Made by a program: the position numbers and the translations under genes. Below the pieces are notes generated by a model. The model was not told where the DNA came from. It searched no databases and worked only from the letters and a program-made list of their open reading frames with translations. From NCBI GenBank assembly GCA_030425355.1, contig JAUIAG010000016.1, positions 1 through 36,065 on the forward strand: a stretch of 36,065 nucleotides of DNA, read 5' to 3'. This document shows, piece by piece, positions 11,619-18,832 of the stretch (position 1 is the stretch's first letter; each line of letters begins with the position of its first letter). Source of the DNA: Verrucomicrobiia bacterium (GTDB lineage: Bacteria > Verrucomicrobiota > Verrucomicrobiia > Limisphaerales > JAJOIW01).

Positions 11619-12365
11619 CTAGTCGATGGCACCATTGAGGAACTCCGGAGAGTCGACGAAATAAACCGCTATACCGGATTGTTGATCGACATAGGCGGAA
11701 CTGACTTGAACCTGCTGATAAATGCCACGTCTTTCGAACTGGTGCCCGACCATGATGCAGATGACGAAAACCAGTGCGGCGGGAACCACAACGGGATTCA
11801 GAAGCCACTGGAGCATGGATTTGAGCGGGCCGGCCGCGGTTTGTGAAGCCGAAGAGGATGAATCACGGCCTCCGGTCTGCAATTCACGGTGGATACCGGC
11901 CCAGTAGAAATCGTGGCTCTCCGGACACGGGCGGAGGACCTCGTCATCCGCGAGGGTCAGTGCGGCGGTTTTTTTCAGCTGGGCGAGCAGTGTTCTGGCA
12001 GCGGCATTGCCGGCGAGCACTTTCTCCACTCCCTGGCGGTCACTTCCGCTGAGTTCGCCGTCCACATAAGCCTGTATTTCAAGGACCAGCTCCATGGTCA
12101 GTGCTTCGGGAGAGGCACTCCCGGACTGCTGAAGGCCCCTGAAGATATGACCGAAGAAATCATGCTGCTCCATCGGGCAGGTACGGGGCGGCTCCCCGGC
12201 CTGATCGAGCGCATCGCGCAGTGACTGGATGCTCTCGATTTCCGAGTGAAGCTGGGGGTCCGTCACCAGAAGACTCTGAACATGACTGCGCTCGGCGGGT
12301 GACAGTTCGCCATCAGCGTATGCCTGCAGCATCAGATGCTTCGGTGTGTTATTTCCGGATTCCAT
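11619..12365 (-). CDS. Membrane anti-sigma factor with duplicated cytoplasmic unit
   Basis: This 248-residue protein should bind and inhibit the ECF sigma factor encoded 15 bases upstream. The cytoplasmic part is built from two copies of one unit: residues 14-79 start LQAYADGELSPAER and end in CP-x3-HDF..IFRGLQ, and residues 97-163 start IQAYVDGELSGSDR and end in CP-x2-HDF..IHRELQ. The YxDGELS pattern is typical of anti-sigma N-termini, but the zinc-binding HxxxCxxC is absent. One membrane helix follows (about 191-208, VVVPAALVFVICIMVG) and a short C-terminal segment of about 40 residues would be outside. The duplication with a conserved Cys and His in each copy is unusual to me. Confidence 0.75.
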   Translation of the reverse strand: MESGNNTPKHLMLQAYADGELSPAERSHVQSLLVTDPQLHSEIESIQSLRDALDQAGEPPRTCPMEQHDFFGHIFRGLQQSGSASPEALTMELVLEIQAYVDGELSGSDRQGVEKVLAGNAAARTLLAQLKKTAALTLADDEVLRPCPESHDFYWAGIHRELQTGGRDSSSSASQTAAGPLKSMLQWLLNPVVVPAALVFVICIMVGHQFERRGIYQQVQVSSAYVDQQSGIAVYFVDSPEFLNGAID

Positions 12366-12380
12366 ATCGATAATGTCGAT

Positions 12381-12998
12381 TCAAGTGAGTTCGTTCCGTG
12401 CTCCCGACAGGAGCGAGGCCAACCGGCGGCGGGCGTAAAACAGCCGGGACATCACGGTCCCGATTGAACATCCCATCGCCTCGGCTATTTCCCTGTATTC
12501 CATGCCTTCAAATTCATGAAGCACAATGACCGATCGGTGCGAATCGGAAAGCTGGCTGAGCGCCTCATCGATTTTCCGGCGCAGCTCCGATCTTTCCATT
12601 CGTGCCGTCGGGTTGAACTCCATGACCGGGAGTTTTCTTTCCACCCCACCGGATTCGTCCAGTTCCTCAATGGAGTCGGCAGCGTTCCGCTTCCGCTTGC
12701 GGATCTCATCGAGGCAGAGGTTGATGGTGATCCGTGTCAGCCAGGTTGTGAAAGAGGAATCGCCCTTGAACTGGTCGAGTTTCTGCCATGCGCGTATCCA
12801 TGCCAGCTGGGACAGTTCCACTGCGCTGTCCTCGTTGCGCATCATGCTGAAAGCGCGGGCGTATATCTTGTCGCGATGACGCCGCACCAATTCCTCGAAG
12901 GCCTCCATGGCCCCCTTTCGGGACTGCTCGACAAGATGGTCATCAGAAATAGCCTCTCCCTCGGGGCCAATCTGGAGATTTGATGCGATTTCAGACAC
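12381..12998 (-). CDS. ECF-type RNA polymerase sigma factor (RpoE-like)
   Basis: This 205-residue protein has sigma region 2 (AFEELVRRHRDKIYARAFSM, then SQLAWIRAWQKLDQFKGDSSF and TWLTRITINLCLDEIRKR) and region 4 (LSQLSDSHRSVIVLHEFEGM, then YREIAEAMGCSIGTVMSRL, a helix-turn-helix). A 40-residue acidic linker joins them, and region 3 is missing, as in ECF sigma factors. It directs RNA polymerase to a small regulon, normally held off by the anti-sigma protein encoded next. The start codon is GTG at 12998 with no Shine-Dalgarno; the next Met lies inside region 2 and is too late. I could not identify a convincing ECF promoter in the 219-base gap upstream. Confidence 0.92.
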   Translation of the reverse strand: MSEIASNLQIGPEGEAISDDHLVEQSRKGAMEAFEELVRRHRDKIYARAFSMMRNEDSAVELSQLAWIRAWQKLDQFKGDSSFTTWLTRITINLCLDEIRKRKRNAADSIEELDESGGVERKLPVMEFNPTARMERSELRRKIDEALSQLSDSHRSVIVLHEFEGMEYREIAEAMGCSIGTVMSRLFYARRRLASLLSGARNELT

Positions 12999-13217
12999 GA
13001 TTATTCAATCCAATCGGGCGGCACCTGGTCCGGTCATGACGGACAAAGACGAGCCGATCCATGGAAAAACGGTGCCTTTTTAAGAAAAATCCTGCAATTC
13101 AAAATATCTGCCGGGCTGGTGACAGGGCCGGATCGGCCATTACGACTGATTTGACGGTCGACGAGTAAACGGAATTCAAAGGCGGCGGCGGATGAGTCCG
13201 GAATTCGCGGCTGGAGC

Positions 13218-13874
13218 TCAGAGTTTGCCTTTGGTGGAGGGCAGCTGTCCGGCAATGCGGGGGTCGTTCTGACAGGCAAAATCAACCGCGCGGGCAAATG
13301 ATTTGAACAGCGCTTCCACCACATGGTGTGGTTCCTCGCCATAAAGCAGCTCCAGATGAAGATTGCATCGCGCTTCATTGGCAAATCCCTGGAAGAATTC
13401 CCGGGCCAGACCGAACCTGAAGGACGAAGACATGTCCTGATGGCGTTCGGCATCACTCACAATCCGGAATGAATAGTCCTGCAGTCCTTTCCACACCAGA
13501 TAGGGACGGCCGCTGAAATCGATGACGCACCGGGCAAGTGTCTCATCCATGGGAACAAATGCTTCCCCGGTCAGCGGGTTCCGCGGATCAAAGCCCGTGC
13601 CATACCGACGGATACCCGATTTATCGCCGAGGGCCTGGAGAAACGCCTGTCCCAGAACAATCCCGGTGTCCTCCACGGAATGATGGGCATCTATTCCGAT
13701 GTCGCCGTCACAGTCAAGATCCAGGTCAATCACGCTGTGCCGGGCAAAAGCCGTCAGCATGTGATCAAAGAATGGAATCCGTGTATTGATGCGGCTTTGG
13801 CCCGATCCGTCGATTCGGAGCTCACAGCGAATTCTGGTTTCGCGGGTTTCGCGGAGGATGGAAGCCTTTCTCAT
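13218..13874 (-). CDS. hisB: Imidazoleglycerol-phosphate dehydratase
   Basis: This enzyme removes water from imidazole glycerol phosphate to give imidazole acetol phosphate in histidine synthesis. The metal-binding motifs are clear: FFDHML (35-40), DAHHSVEDTGI (62-72), the later EPHHVVEALFKSFARA, and the C-terminal STKGKL. It is a monofunctional enzyme without the phosphatase domain of E. coli HisB. It is 218 residues, somewhat longer than the usual 195-200, because about 12 residues (from TGFDPRNPLTGEA, around 93-105) lie between IRRYG and VPMDE. It sits at the end of a minus-strand run with a rhodanese and trxB, away from other his genes in this window. Confidence 0.94.
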   Translation of the reverse strand: MRKASILRETRETRIRCELRIDGSGQSRINTRIPFFDHMLTAFARHSVIDLDLDCDGDIGIDAHHSVEDTGIVLGQAFLQALGDKSGIRRYGTGFDPRNPLTGEAFVPMDETLARCVIDFSGRPYLVWKGLQDYSFRIVSDAERHQDMSSSFRFGLAREFFQGFANEARCNLHLELLYGEEPHHVVEALFKSFARAVDFACQNDPRIAGQLPSTKGKL

Positions 13875-13913
13875 GGGAGGGCGGCGGACAGCAAACGGTT
13901 GTCTCTCAGGAAC

Positions 13914-14228
13914 TCAATATCGTGGAACCTTGTTATCCACTTCAAGCGACCAGAGGTCTATCCCGCCTTCCATGTTGTGGACGGATTCAAAACCCTGATC
14001 CTGGAGAAAGGCGACGACCCGGGCACTGCGACCGCCGTGATGGCAGTAGACCACCAGCTTTTTTGAAGCCAGTGGCTGGAGTTCGGAGAGCCTTGAAGGG
14101 ATTTCATTCATGGGGATCCATTCGGATGGCTGAATGGCAGCGGTGGAGCGTTCGTCCGGTTCACGGACATCGAGCAGAACCATTTCCGGGTCCTTTCCAA
14201 GCGATTGAGATACTTCCTGTGGTGTCAT
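13914..14228 (-). CDS. Single-domain rhodanese-like protein
   Basis: This 104-residue protein consists of one rhodanese domain. It has LLDVREPDE near the N-terminus and the active loop YCHHGGRSARV, with Cys62 as the expected sulfur-carrying residue and the usual GxRS ending. Such proteins transfer sulfane sulfur from thiosulfate or persulfides to thiols or cyanide; the true partner here is unknown. It lies between trxB (49 bases upstream) and hisB (39 bases downstream) on the same strand. The neighbour suggests that thioredoxin could be the thiol acceptor, as described for GlpE-type rhodaneses, but that is inference. Confidence 0.88.
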   Translation of the reverse strand: MTPQEVSQSLGKDPEMVLLDVREPDERSTAAIQPSEWIPMNEIPSRLSELQPLASKKLVVYCHHGGRSARVVAFLQDQGFESVHNMEGGIDLWSLEVDNKVPRY

Positions 14229-14277
14229 GAGTTGTCGCTGTGAGAAATTAAATTGTCCTTGGGGTGAATCCGGTTGT

Positions 14278-15198
14278 TCAAGCGAGACCGGCGAGGTATC
14301 GCTCGCAGTCGATGGCGGCGGCGCATCCCATACCGGCCGCGGTTATGGCCTGGCGGTAGACGCTGTCGGCACAGTCGCCGGCGACAAAAACCCCGGGAAC
14401 AGCTGTTGATGCTCCGGAGGCGATTTGGACGTATCCATGATCATCCATGGCGAGCTGGCCTCTGAAAACCTGAGTGTTGGGGACGTGACCGATGGCGATG
14501 AAGACCCCGGCACAATCCATGGTGGATTCCCCGCCGGTGACGTTGTTGCGCAGACGCACACCGGAAACAAGTGTTTCACCGAGGATGTCGGTGACTTCGG
14601 TATTCCAGACCATTTCAATTTTCGGGTTGCCGAGCACCCGGTCAGCCATGATCCGGGAGGCGCGGAGTTCGTCGCGCCGGTGGACCATGTAGACTTTCGA
14701 ACCGAACCGGGTGAGATAGGAGGCTTCCTCGCAGGCACTGTCGCCACCGCCGACCACAACCAGTGGCTTGTCGCGGAAAATTGGGAGCGCCCCGTCGCAG
14801 GTCGCGCAGTAGGTGACGCCTTTGTTCTCCAGTCTCGCCTCATTTTCCAGGCCGAGTTTGCGGTGCCCTGCCCCACTGGCGATGATGATGGTGCGGGCCT
14901 CCATCGGCTTGCCGTCCACCGTCAGTTTGAATGGTGAACCGGAAAGATCGACTGCCTCGACAGCGCCATACATCAGTTGCGCTCCAAAGCGCTCAGCCTG
15001 CTTCTGAAGCCGCTGCATGAGTTCAATGCCATCAATGCCTTCCGGAAAGCCGGGAAAATTCTCAACGACGGTGGTGGTTGTCAGCAGTCCAAGTGGCATG
15101 CGTCCGGAAAGGATGACAGGATTGAGGTTGGCCCTTGCAGTATAAATGGCGGCGGTCAGTCCCGCACATCCTGATCCAATGATGACTACTTCATGCAT
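14278..15198 (-). CDS. trxB: Thioredoxin reductase
   Basis: This 306-residue FAD/NADPH enzyme reduces thioredoxin. It shows the FAD-binding IIGSGCAGLTAAIY, the redox pair Cys131/Cys134 in YCATCDGALP, the NADPH-binding VVGGGDSACEEA and HRRDELRAS, and the second FAD motif VAGDCADSVYRQA. Two positions differ from the usual sequence: the first FAD motif reads GSGCAG instead of GSGPAG, and MPLGLLTTTTVVENFPGF replaces the common PGGQLTTT..VENFPGF, so the Gln that normally contacts the flavin is missing. The CxxC and NADPH motifs are intact, so it is probably active. It is first in the trxB-rhodanese-hisB run and divergent from the oxidoreductase at 15344. Confidence 0.93.
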   Translation of the reverse strand: MHEVVIIGSGCAGLTAAIYTARANLNPVILSGRMPLGLLTTTTVVENFPGFPEGIDGIELMQRLQKQAERFGAQLMYGAVEAVDLSGSPFKLTVDGKPMEARTIIIASGAGHRKLGLENEARLENKGVTYCATCDGALPIFRDKPLVVVGGGDSACEEASYLTRFGSKVYMVHRRDELRASRIMADRVLGNPKIEMVWNTEVTDILGETLVSGVRLRNNVTGGESTMDCAGVFIAIGHVPNTQVFRGQLAMDDHGYVQIASGASTAVPGVFVAGDCADSVYRQAITAAGMGCAAAIDCERYLAGLA

Positions 15199-15343
15199 TC
15201 CCGAGAACTTAGTCAGGATCCATCATGCCCGCAAGAATTTGAGCACACGCCCTGACTGCTCTGCGCCGGCATTGGTGAAGTGGACCGGATTTCATTTGAT
15301 TCTGCCTCGCCTTTTCAACCGGGACGGTACAATTTGATGGTCT

Positions 15344-16408
15344 ATGGCTGCCCCTCTGAAAGTGGCTGTGATCGGAACCGGAGCCCTTGGGAGGCACCAC
15401 GCGAGACTGTATGCCGACCTTGCCATCAAGGGCCGGGTCGATTTCATTGGCGTTTATGACAAGGACCACGACCGGGCCGTTGCCATTGCCCAGAATTACA
15501 GCGTCACGGCCTTTCGCAGCATTGAGAATCTGATTGCCAGGAGTGATGCCGTCAGCATAGTGACCCCGACCGTCACCCATTGCGAGGTGGCCATGCAGTG
15601 TCTGGAGGCCGGCTGCGATGTGCTGGTTGAAAAACCGATTGCCCCCACCCTCGAGGAAGCACGCCGGATGGTGGAAACCGCGCACCGGACCGGGCGGCAG
15701 CTGCAGGTGGGTCACGTCGAACGCTTCAATCCGGTGTTCAGCTACATCAAGGAATTTACCAGGAACCCGCAATTCATTGAGTCTCACCGACTCTCATCCT
15801 TTCCGTCGCGCAGCATCGATATCGGGGTCGTACTGGATCTGATGATCCACGATCTCGATATCATACTGGCACTCGTTCAGTCTCCAGTCCGATCTGTCGA
15901 CGCCACCGGAGTCAGGGTCCTCAGTGATTCGGAGGACATCGCCAACGCACGGGTGACATTTGACAATGGCTGTATCGCCAATGTGACGGCATCCCGGGTC
16001 AGTCCGGAACAATTGAGGAAAATCAGGGTATTCACCGGAGATCCCAATCAGTGCTACATCTCGCTCGACTACCGGAACCAACGCGGGGAAATATACCGGC
16101 TGGCCCGCGGGGATGAAAAGGAATCGGGCGTGCTGACAAAGCTTCTGCGCGGCCGGAACCAGAAGATCGTCAGTCAGTTCGGGGGGCGTAAAGTTGTCCG
16201 GGAACCGGTTCCCATCATGGTCGAGGAGCCGCTTGCTCTTGAATTGATGAGTTTTATTGAATGCGTTCGAAGCCGTCAGAAGCCGATGGTCAGTGGCGAG
16301 GAGGCCACGGCCTCTCTCGACCTGGCCCTGGAGATAACCAGCCAGATAACCCGGCGTATCGAAAAGCAAATCAGTAGTAAGTCCCGCGATCCGCTGGAAA
16401 ATGAATGA
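15344..16408 (+). CDS. Gfo/Idh/MocA-family oxidoreductase coupled to lpxB
   Basis: This 354-residue NAD(P)-dependent sugar dehydrogenase has the Rossmann motif VAVIGTGALGRHHARLY, the catalytic-lysine motif VEKPIAPTLEEA (EKP at 96-98) and MIHDLDIILAL in the substrate domain. Its stop overlaps the lpxB start by 8 bases, so translation is probably coupled and the product likely acts in lipid A or other envelope sugar metabolism. A known parallel is GnnA, a family member encoded near lpxA/lpxB that oxidises UDP-GlcNAc on the way to a 2,3-diamino sugar, but the partner aminotransferase GnnB is not in this window. The exact substrate is therefore open. Confidence 0.88.
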   Translation: MAAPLKVAVIGTGALGRHHARLYADLAIKGRVDFIGVYDKDHDRAVAIAQNYSVTAFRSIENLIARSDAVSIVTPTVTHCEVAMQCLEAGCDVLVEKPIAPTLEEARRMVETAHRTGRQLQVGHVERFNPVFSYIKEFTRNPQFIESHRLSSFPSRSIDIGVVLDLMIHDLDIILALVQSPVRSVDATGVRVLSDSEDIANARVTFDNGCIANVTASRVSPEQLRKIRVFTGDPNQCYISLDYRNQRGEIYRLARGDEKESGVLTKLLRGRNQKIVSQFGGRKVVREPVPIMVEEPLALELMSFIECVRSRQKPMVSGEEATASLDLALEITSQITRRIEKQISSKSRDPLENE

Positions 16409-17612
16409 CCCGGAGAATTCAACCGCAGAAATCCGTCTGTTCATCATCGCCGGCGAAGCAAGTGGAGACAACCTCGCCGCGGAGCTGATCGAGTCCATAC
16501 GGATCCTGGCACCCGGAGGACTGCGTCTGAACTGGTGCGGATCAGCCGGATCGAGGATGCGCGGACTCGGTGTCCGCTCGATAGTGAATCTGCCGGACCA
16601 TGCCGTGGTCGGACTTATCGAACCTCTCAGAAAAATCGGGTTTTTCCGGGATGCGATGCGCCGGCTGGTGGAGGAGGCAGTTCGCTTCAGGCCCCATGCC
16701 GTGATCATGGTGGATTATTCGGGGTTCAATCTCCGTTTTGCCAGACGATTCCTTGGCGCGATTCAGGCACCACCATACGGGCAGGGCAAGCGCCCACGCA
16801 TGATCTACTTCATCTCACCGCAGGTCTGGGCCTCGCGCGCCTCGCGCGCCGCCGTCCTCGAATCCCACTTCGACCGCCTGCTCAGTATCTTCCCCTTTGA
16901 AAGGAAATGGTATGAATCGCATGCACCGAAACTTCGGGTTGAGTTTGTAGGCCACCCTCTTGTCGACCGGTATCCGGAGTTCAGCCCGGAATTCCGGCCC
17001 GAATCGGAGCGGCCGCAATCACCGAAGATCGTCCTGCTGCCCGGCAGCCGACATGGGGAAATCCGGCATCACTGGCCGGTGATGCTGCAGGCTGCGCTGC
17101 GGCTGAAAAGTGAGGACCCCGGGCGACAGTTCTGCGTGGTGGTGCCATCCGGGGAAGCGGCCCGGTGGATCCAGGAAACCGCCCCCCTCCCCGAAGCATC
17201 GGATATTGAAATCCATGTCGGAAACCTGAGCCGACACCTTGATGAGGCCGATCTGGCGATTGCCTGCAGCGGAACTGTCACCATGGAGTGCGCGTGGTTT
17301 CGCGTCCCGGCGGTTGTTGTCTACCGCACATCGTGGATCACCTATCAGGTAGCCCGCCGTATCATTACCGTCCCATGGCTCGCCATGCCCAATATCCTCG
17401 CCGGCGAGGAACTTTACCCGGAATTGATCCAGCAGGAGTTGACCGGACAAAGGCTCCATCAGCTCGCCCTTCAGCTCCTCTGCGATGTGGGTCTGAGAAA
17501 CCGGGTTCGCCGGAAACTCGATGAGATGTGCCGGTCACTCGGAGCCTCCGGCCCGGGTAGACGGGCCGCCGAAGCCGTGCTGTCGGAAATCCATCAATCC
17601 ACCACCGATTAG
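16401..17612 (+). CDS. lpxB: Lipid-A-disaccharide synthase
   Basis: This 403-residue GT-B glycosyltransferase joins UDP-2,3-diacylglucosamine and lipid X to give the lipid A disaccharide at the inner face of the cytoplasmic membrane. Diagnostic segments are FIIAGEASGDNLAAELI, the MVDYSGFNLRFA segment, YFISPQVWASR, SIFPFERKWYE, VEFVGHPLVDR, LLPGSRHGEI and IACSGTVTMECAW. The usual WAW after the SPQ motif is WAS here, inside a 9-bp tandem repeat (CCTCGCGCG at 16831-16839 and 16840-16848). The gene shows that the organism makes lipid A. The start ATG lies within the end of the upstream oxidoreductase gene. The stop codon falls in a 28-bp tandem duplication. Confidence 0.95.
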   Translation: MNDPENSTAEIRLFIIAGEASGDNLAAELIESIRILAPGGLRLNWCGSAGSRMRGLGVRSIVNLPDHAVVGLIEPLRKIGFFRDAMRRLVEEAVRFRPHAVIMVDYSGFNLRFARRFLGAIQAPPYGQGKRPRMIYFISPQVWASRASRAAVLESHFDRLLSIFPFERKWYESHAPKLRVEFVGHPLVDRYPEFSPEFRPESERPQSPKIVLLPGSRHGEIRHHWPVMLQAALRLKSEDPGRQFCVVVPSGEAARWIQETAPLPEASDIEIHVGNLSRHLDEADLAIACSGTVTMECAWFRVPAVVVYRTSWITYQVARRIITVPWLAMPNILAGEELYPELIQQELTGQRLHQLALQLLCDVGLRNRVRRKLDEMCRSLGASGPGRRAAEAVLSEIHQSTTD

Positions 17613-17661
17613 CCGACCGCTCCGGACCTCCACCGATTAGCCGACCGCTCCGGACCTCCAC
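17602..17661. repeat. 28-bp direct tandem duplication over the lpxB stop codon
   Basis: The 28-base unit beginning CCACCGATTAGCC occurs twice without a mismatch, followed by four further matching bases (total 60 bases, period 28). The first copy contains the lpxB stop TAG at 17610-17612 and its last few codons, so the second copy is a duplicated piece of gene end. Perfect identity suggests a recent duplication by slippage or unequal exchange. Confidence 0.9.
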
Positions 17662-17687
17662 ATTTATTTACCGACACCGGCAGTGAA

Positions 17688-18728
17688 CTACAGTTTCCTG
17701 AGCCCGTCCTCGGTCATCGGATTGGGAATCTCAACCTCCAACGCTTCCAGCTTCTCCATAACGGCGTCGTCAAGAATGACATCGGCTGCCTTCAGACAGT
17801 CTTCAAGCTGGTCAATGTGGGACACTCCGATAATGGTGGATGCCACAAAGTCATGCTGTTTGGACCACGCAACGGCAAGAGTCACCGGGGATATTCCGGC
17901 TTCCGCAGCTATCTCCATGATCCTCGCGGTGGCCATCAATGTCCGGTCGTTGACAAAGCGGCGGGCCATCTTCTTCTGCCGCTCCATTCCTTTCTGCAGG
18001 TAATCCGAGAAGCGGGCCCCTGCCGGAAAGCTGCCGGCGTTGTATTTGCCGGAAAGAACACCTCCACCGAGTGGCGAATAGGGCAGTAGGCTGACCTGTT
18101 CACGCCGACAGACCTGAGCGAGCTCATTTTCACAGCGGCGGTTGATCAGGCTGAAGTTGTTCTGCACAGATTCGAATCGCGGAAGCTGGTGTTTGTCGGC
18201 AGCCCACAGACTTTTCATCAGCCCCCAGCTGGTTTCATTGCTGCAGCCGAAGACCCGGATCCGTCCCCTTTTCTTCTCCTCCGCGAGTGCACCCATGACC
18301 TCCTCGTACGGCATGCCGTGATCCGGCCAGTGTATTTGATAAAGGTCCAGGTAATCCGTCTGAAGCCGCCGGAGGCTGTCGTCGAGAGCCCGGCGGATCT
18401 GATGTGCATCGATGGCGGTCATCCCGTGACGGACCGGTGGACGGAACCAGCCGTGTCCGGGACCGGTGATTTTCGAGGCGAGAATGACCGAATCCCTCGG
18501 TTTTCCCTTCAGCCACCGGCCGACAAACTCCTCGGTCACTCCGAATTTTTCGGCGCTCGGAGGCACCGGGTACATCTCGGCGGCATCCAGAAAATCGACT
18601 CCGCGGTCATAGGCCATATCCATGATGCGATGCGCCATGGATTCATCTGCCTGCTCTCCGAAGGTCATGGTCCCCATGCAGATCTCGGAGACCACAAGGC
18701 CACTTTTTCCTAATCGTCTGCGATTCAT
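17688..18728 (-). CDS. Aldo/keto reductase (Tas-like)
   Basis: This 346-residue NADP(H)-dependent oxidoreductase has a TIM-barrel with the full catalytic tetrad: Asp48 and Tyr53 in DAAEMYP, Lys86 in ASKITGPG and His133 in YQIHWPDHG. The C-terminal half has SPLGGGVLSGKY and the cofactor-binding TIIGVSHIDQLEDCL. The long loop after the lysine (GHGWFRPPVRHGM) and overall length resemble E. coli Tas and related reductases rather than the short AKR types. The physiological substrate cannot be read from the sequence. It is transcribed towards lpxB and stands alone; no terminator is evident in the 75 bases between the two stop codons. Confidence 0.9.
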   Translation of the reverse strand: MNRRRLGKSGLVVSEICMGTMTFGEQADESMAHRIMDMAYDRGVDFLDAAEMYPVPPSAEKFGVTEEFVGRWLKGKPRDSVILASKITGPGHGWFRPPVRHGMTAIDAHQIRRALDDSLRRLQTDYLDLYQIHWPDHGMPYEEVMGALAEEKKRGRIRVFGCSNETSWGLMKSLWAADKHQLPRFESVQNNFSLINRRCENELAQVCRREQVSLLPYSPLGGGVLSGKYNAGSFPAGARFSDYLQKGMERQKKMARRFVNDRTLMATARIMEIAAEAGISPVTLAVAWSKQHDFVASTIIGVSHIDQLEDCLKAADVILDDAVMEKLEALEVEIPNPMTEDGLRKL

Positions 18729-18761
18729 CTCCGGCCATCAATAGCATCGGAAGTGCCGGCT

Positions 18762-18802
18762 GAAAAAGAAGAAATGCCGGCGCGGAGTGACCGGCCGGCA
18801 TT
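18762..18802 (-). terminator. Rho-independent terminator after the ThuA-cytochrome gene
   Basis: On the minus strand AATGCCGGC (18802-18794) pairs perfectly with GCCGGCATT (18781-18773) around a 12-base loop, followed by TCTTCTTTTTC. It lies about 30 bases after the stop codon. Confidence 0.8.
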
Positions 18803-18832
18803 GGAAACAGATAAATGAATGATTCCTGGATC

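Noticed and set aside
15328..15333. TACAAT as a -10 box for the oxidoreductase-lpxB unit
   Set aside because: No acceptable -35 element at 16-18 bases upstream and it would leave a leader of only a few bases.
18165..18185. TTCGAATC resembling a tRNA T-loop
   Set aside because: It lies inside the aldo/keto reductase gene and no cloverleaf can be drawn around it.
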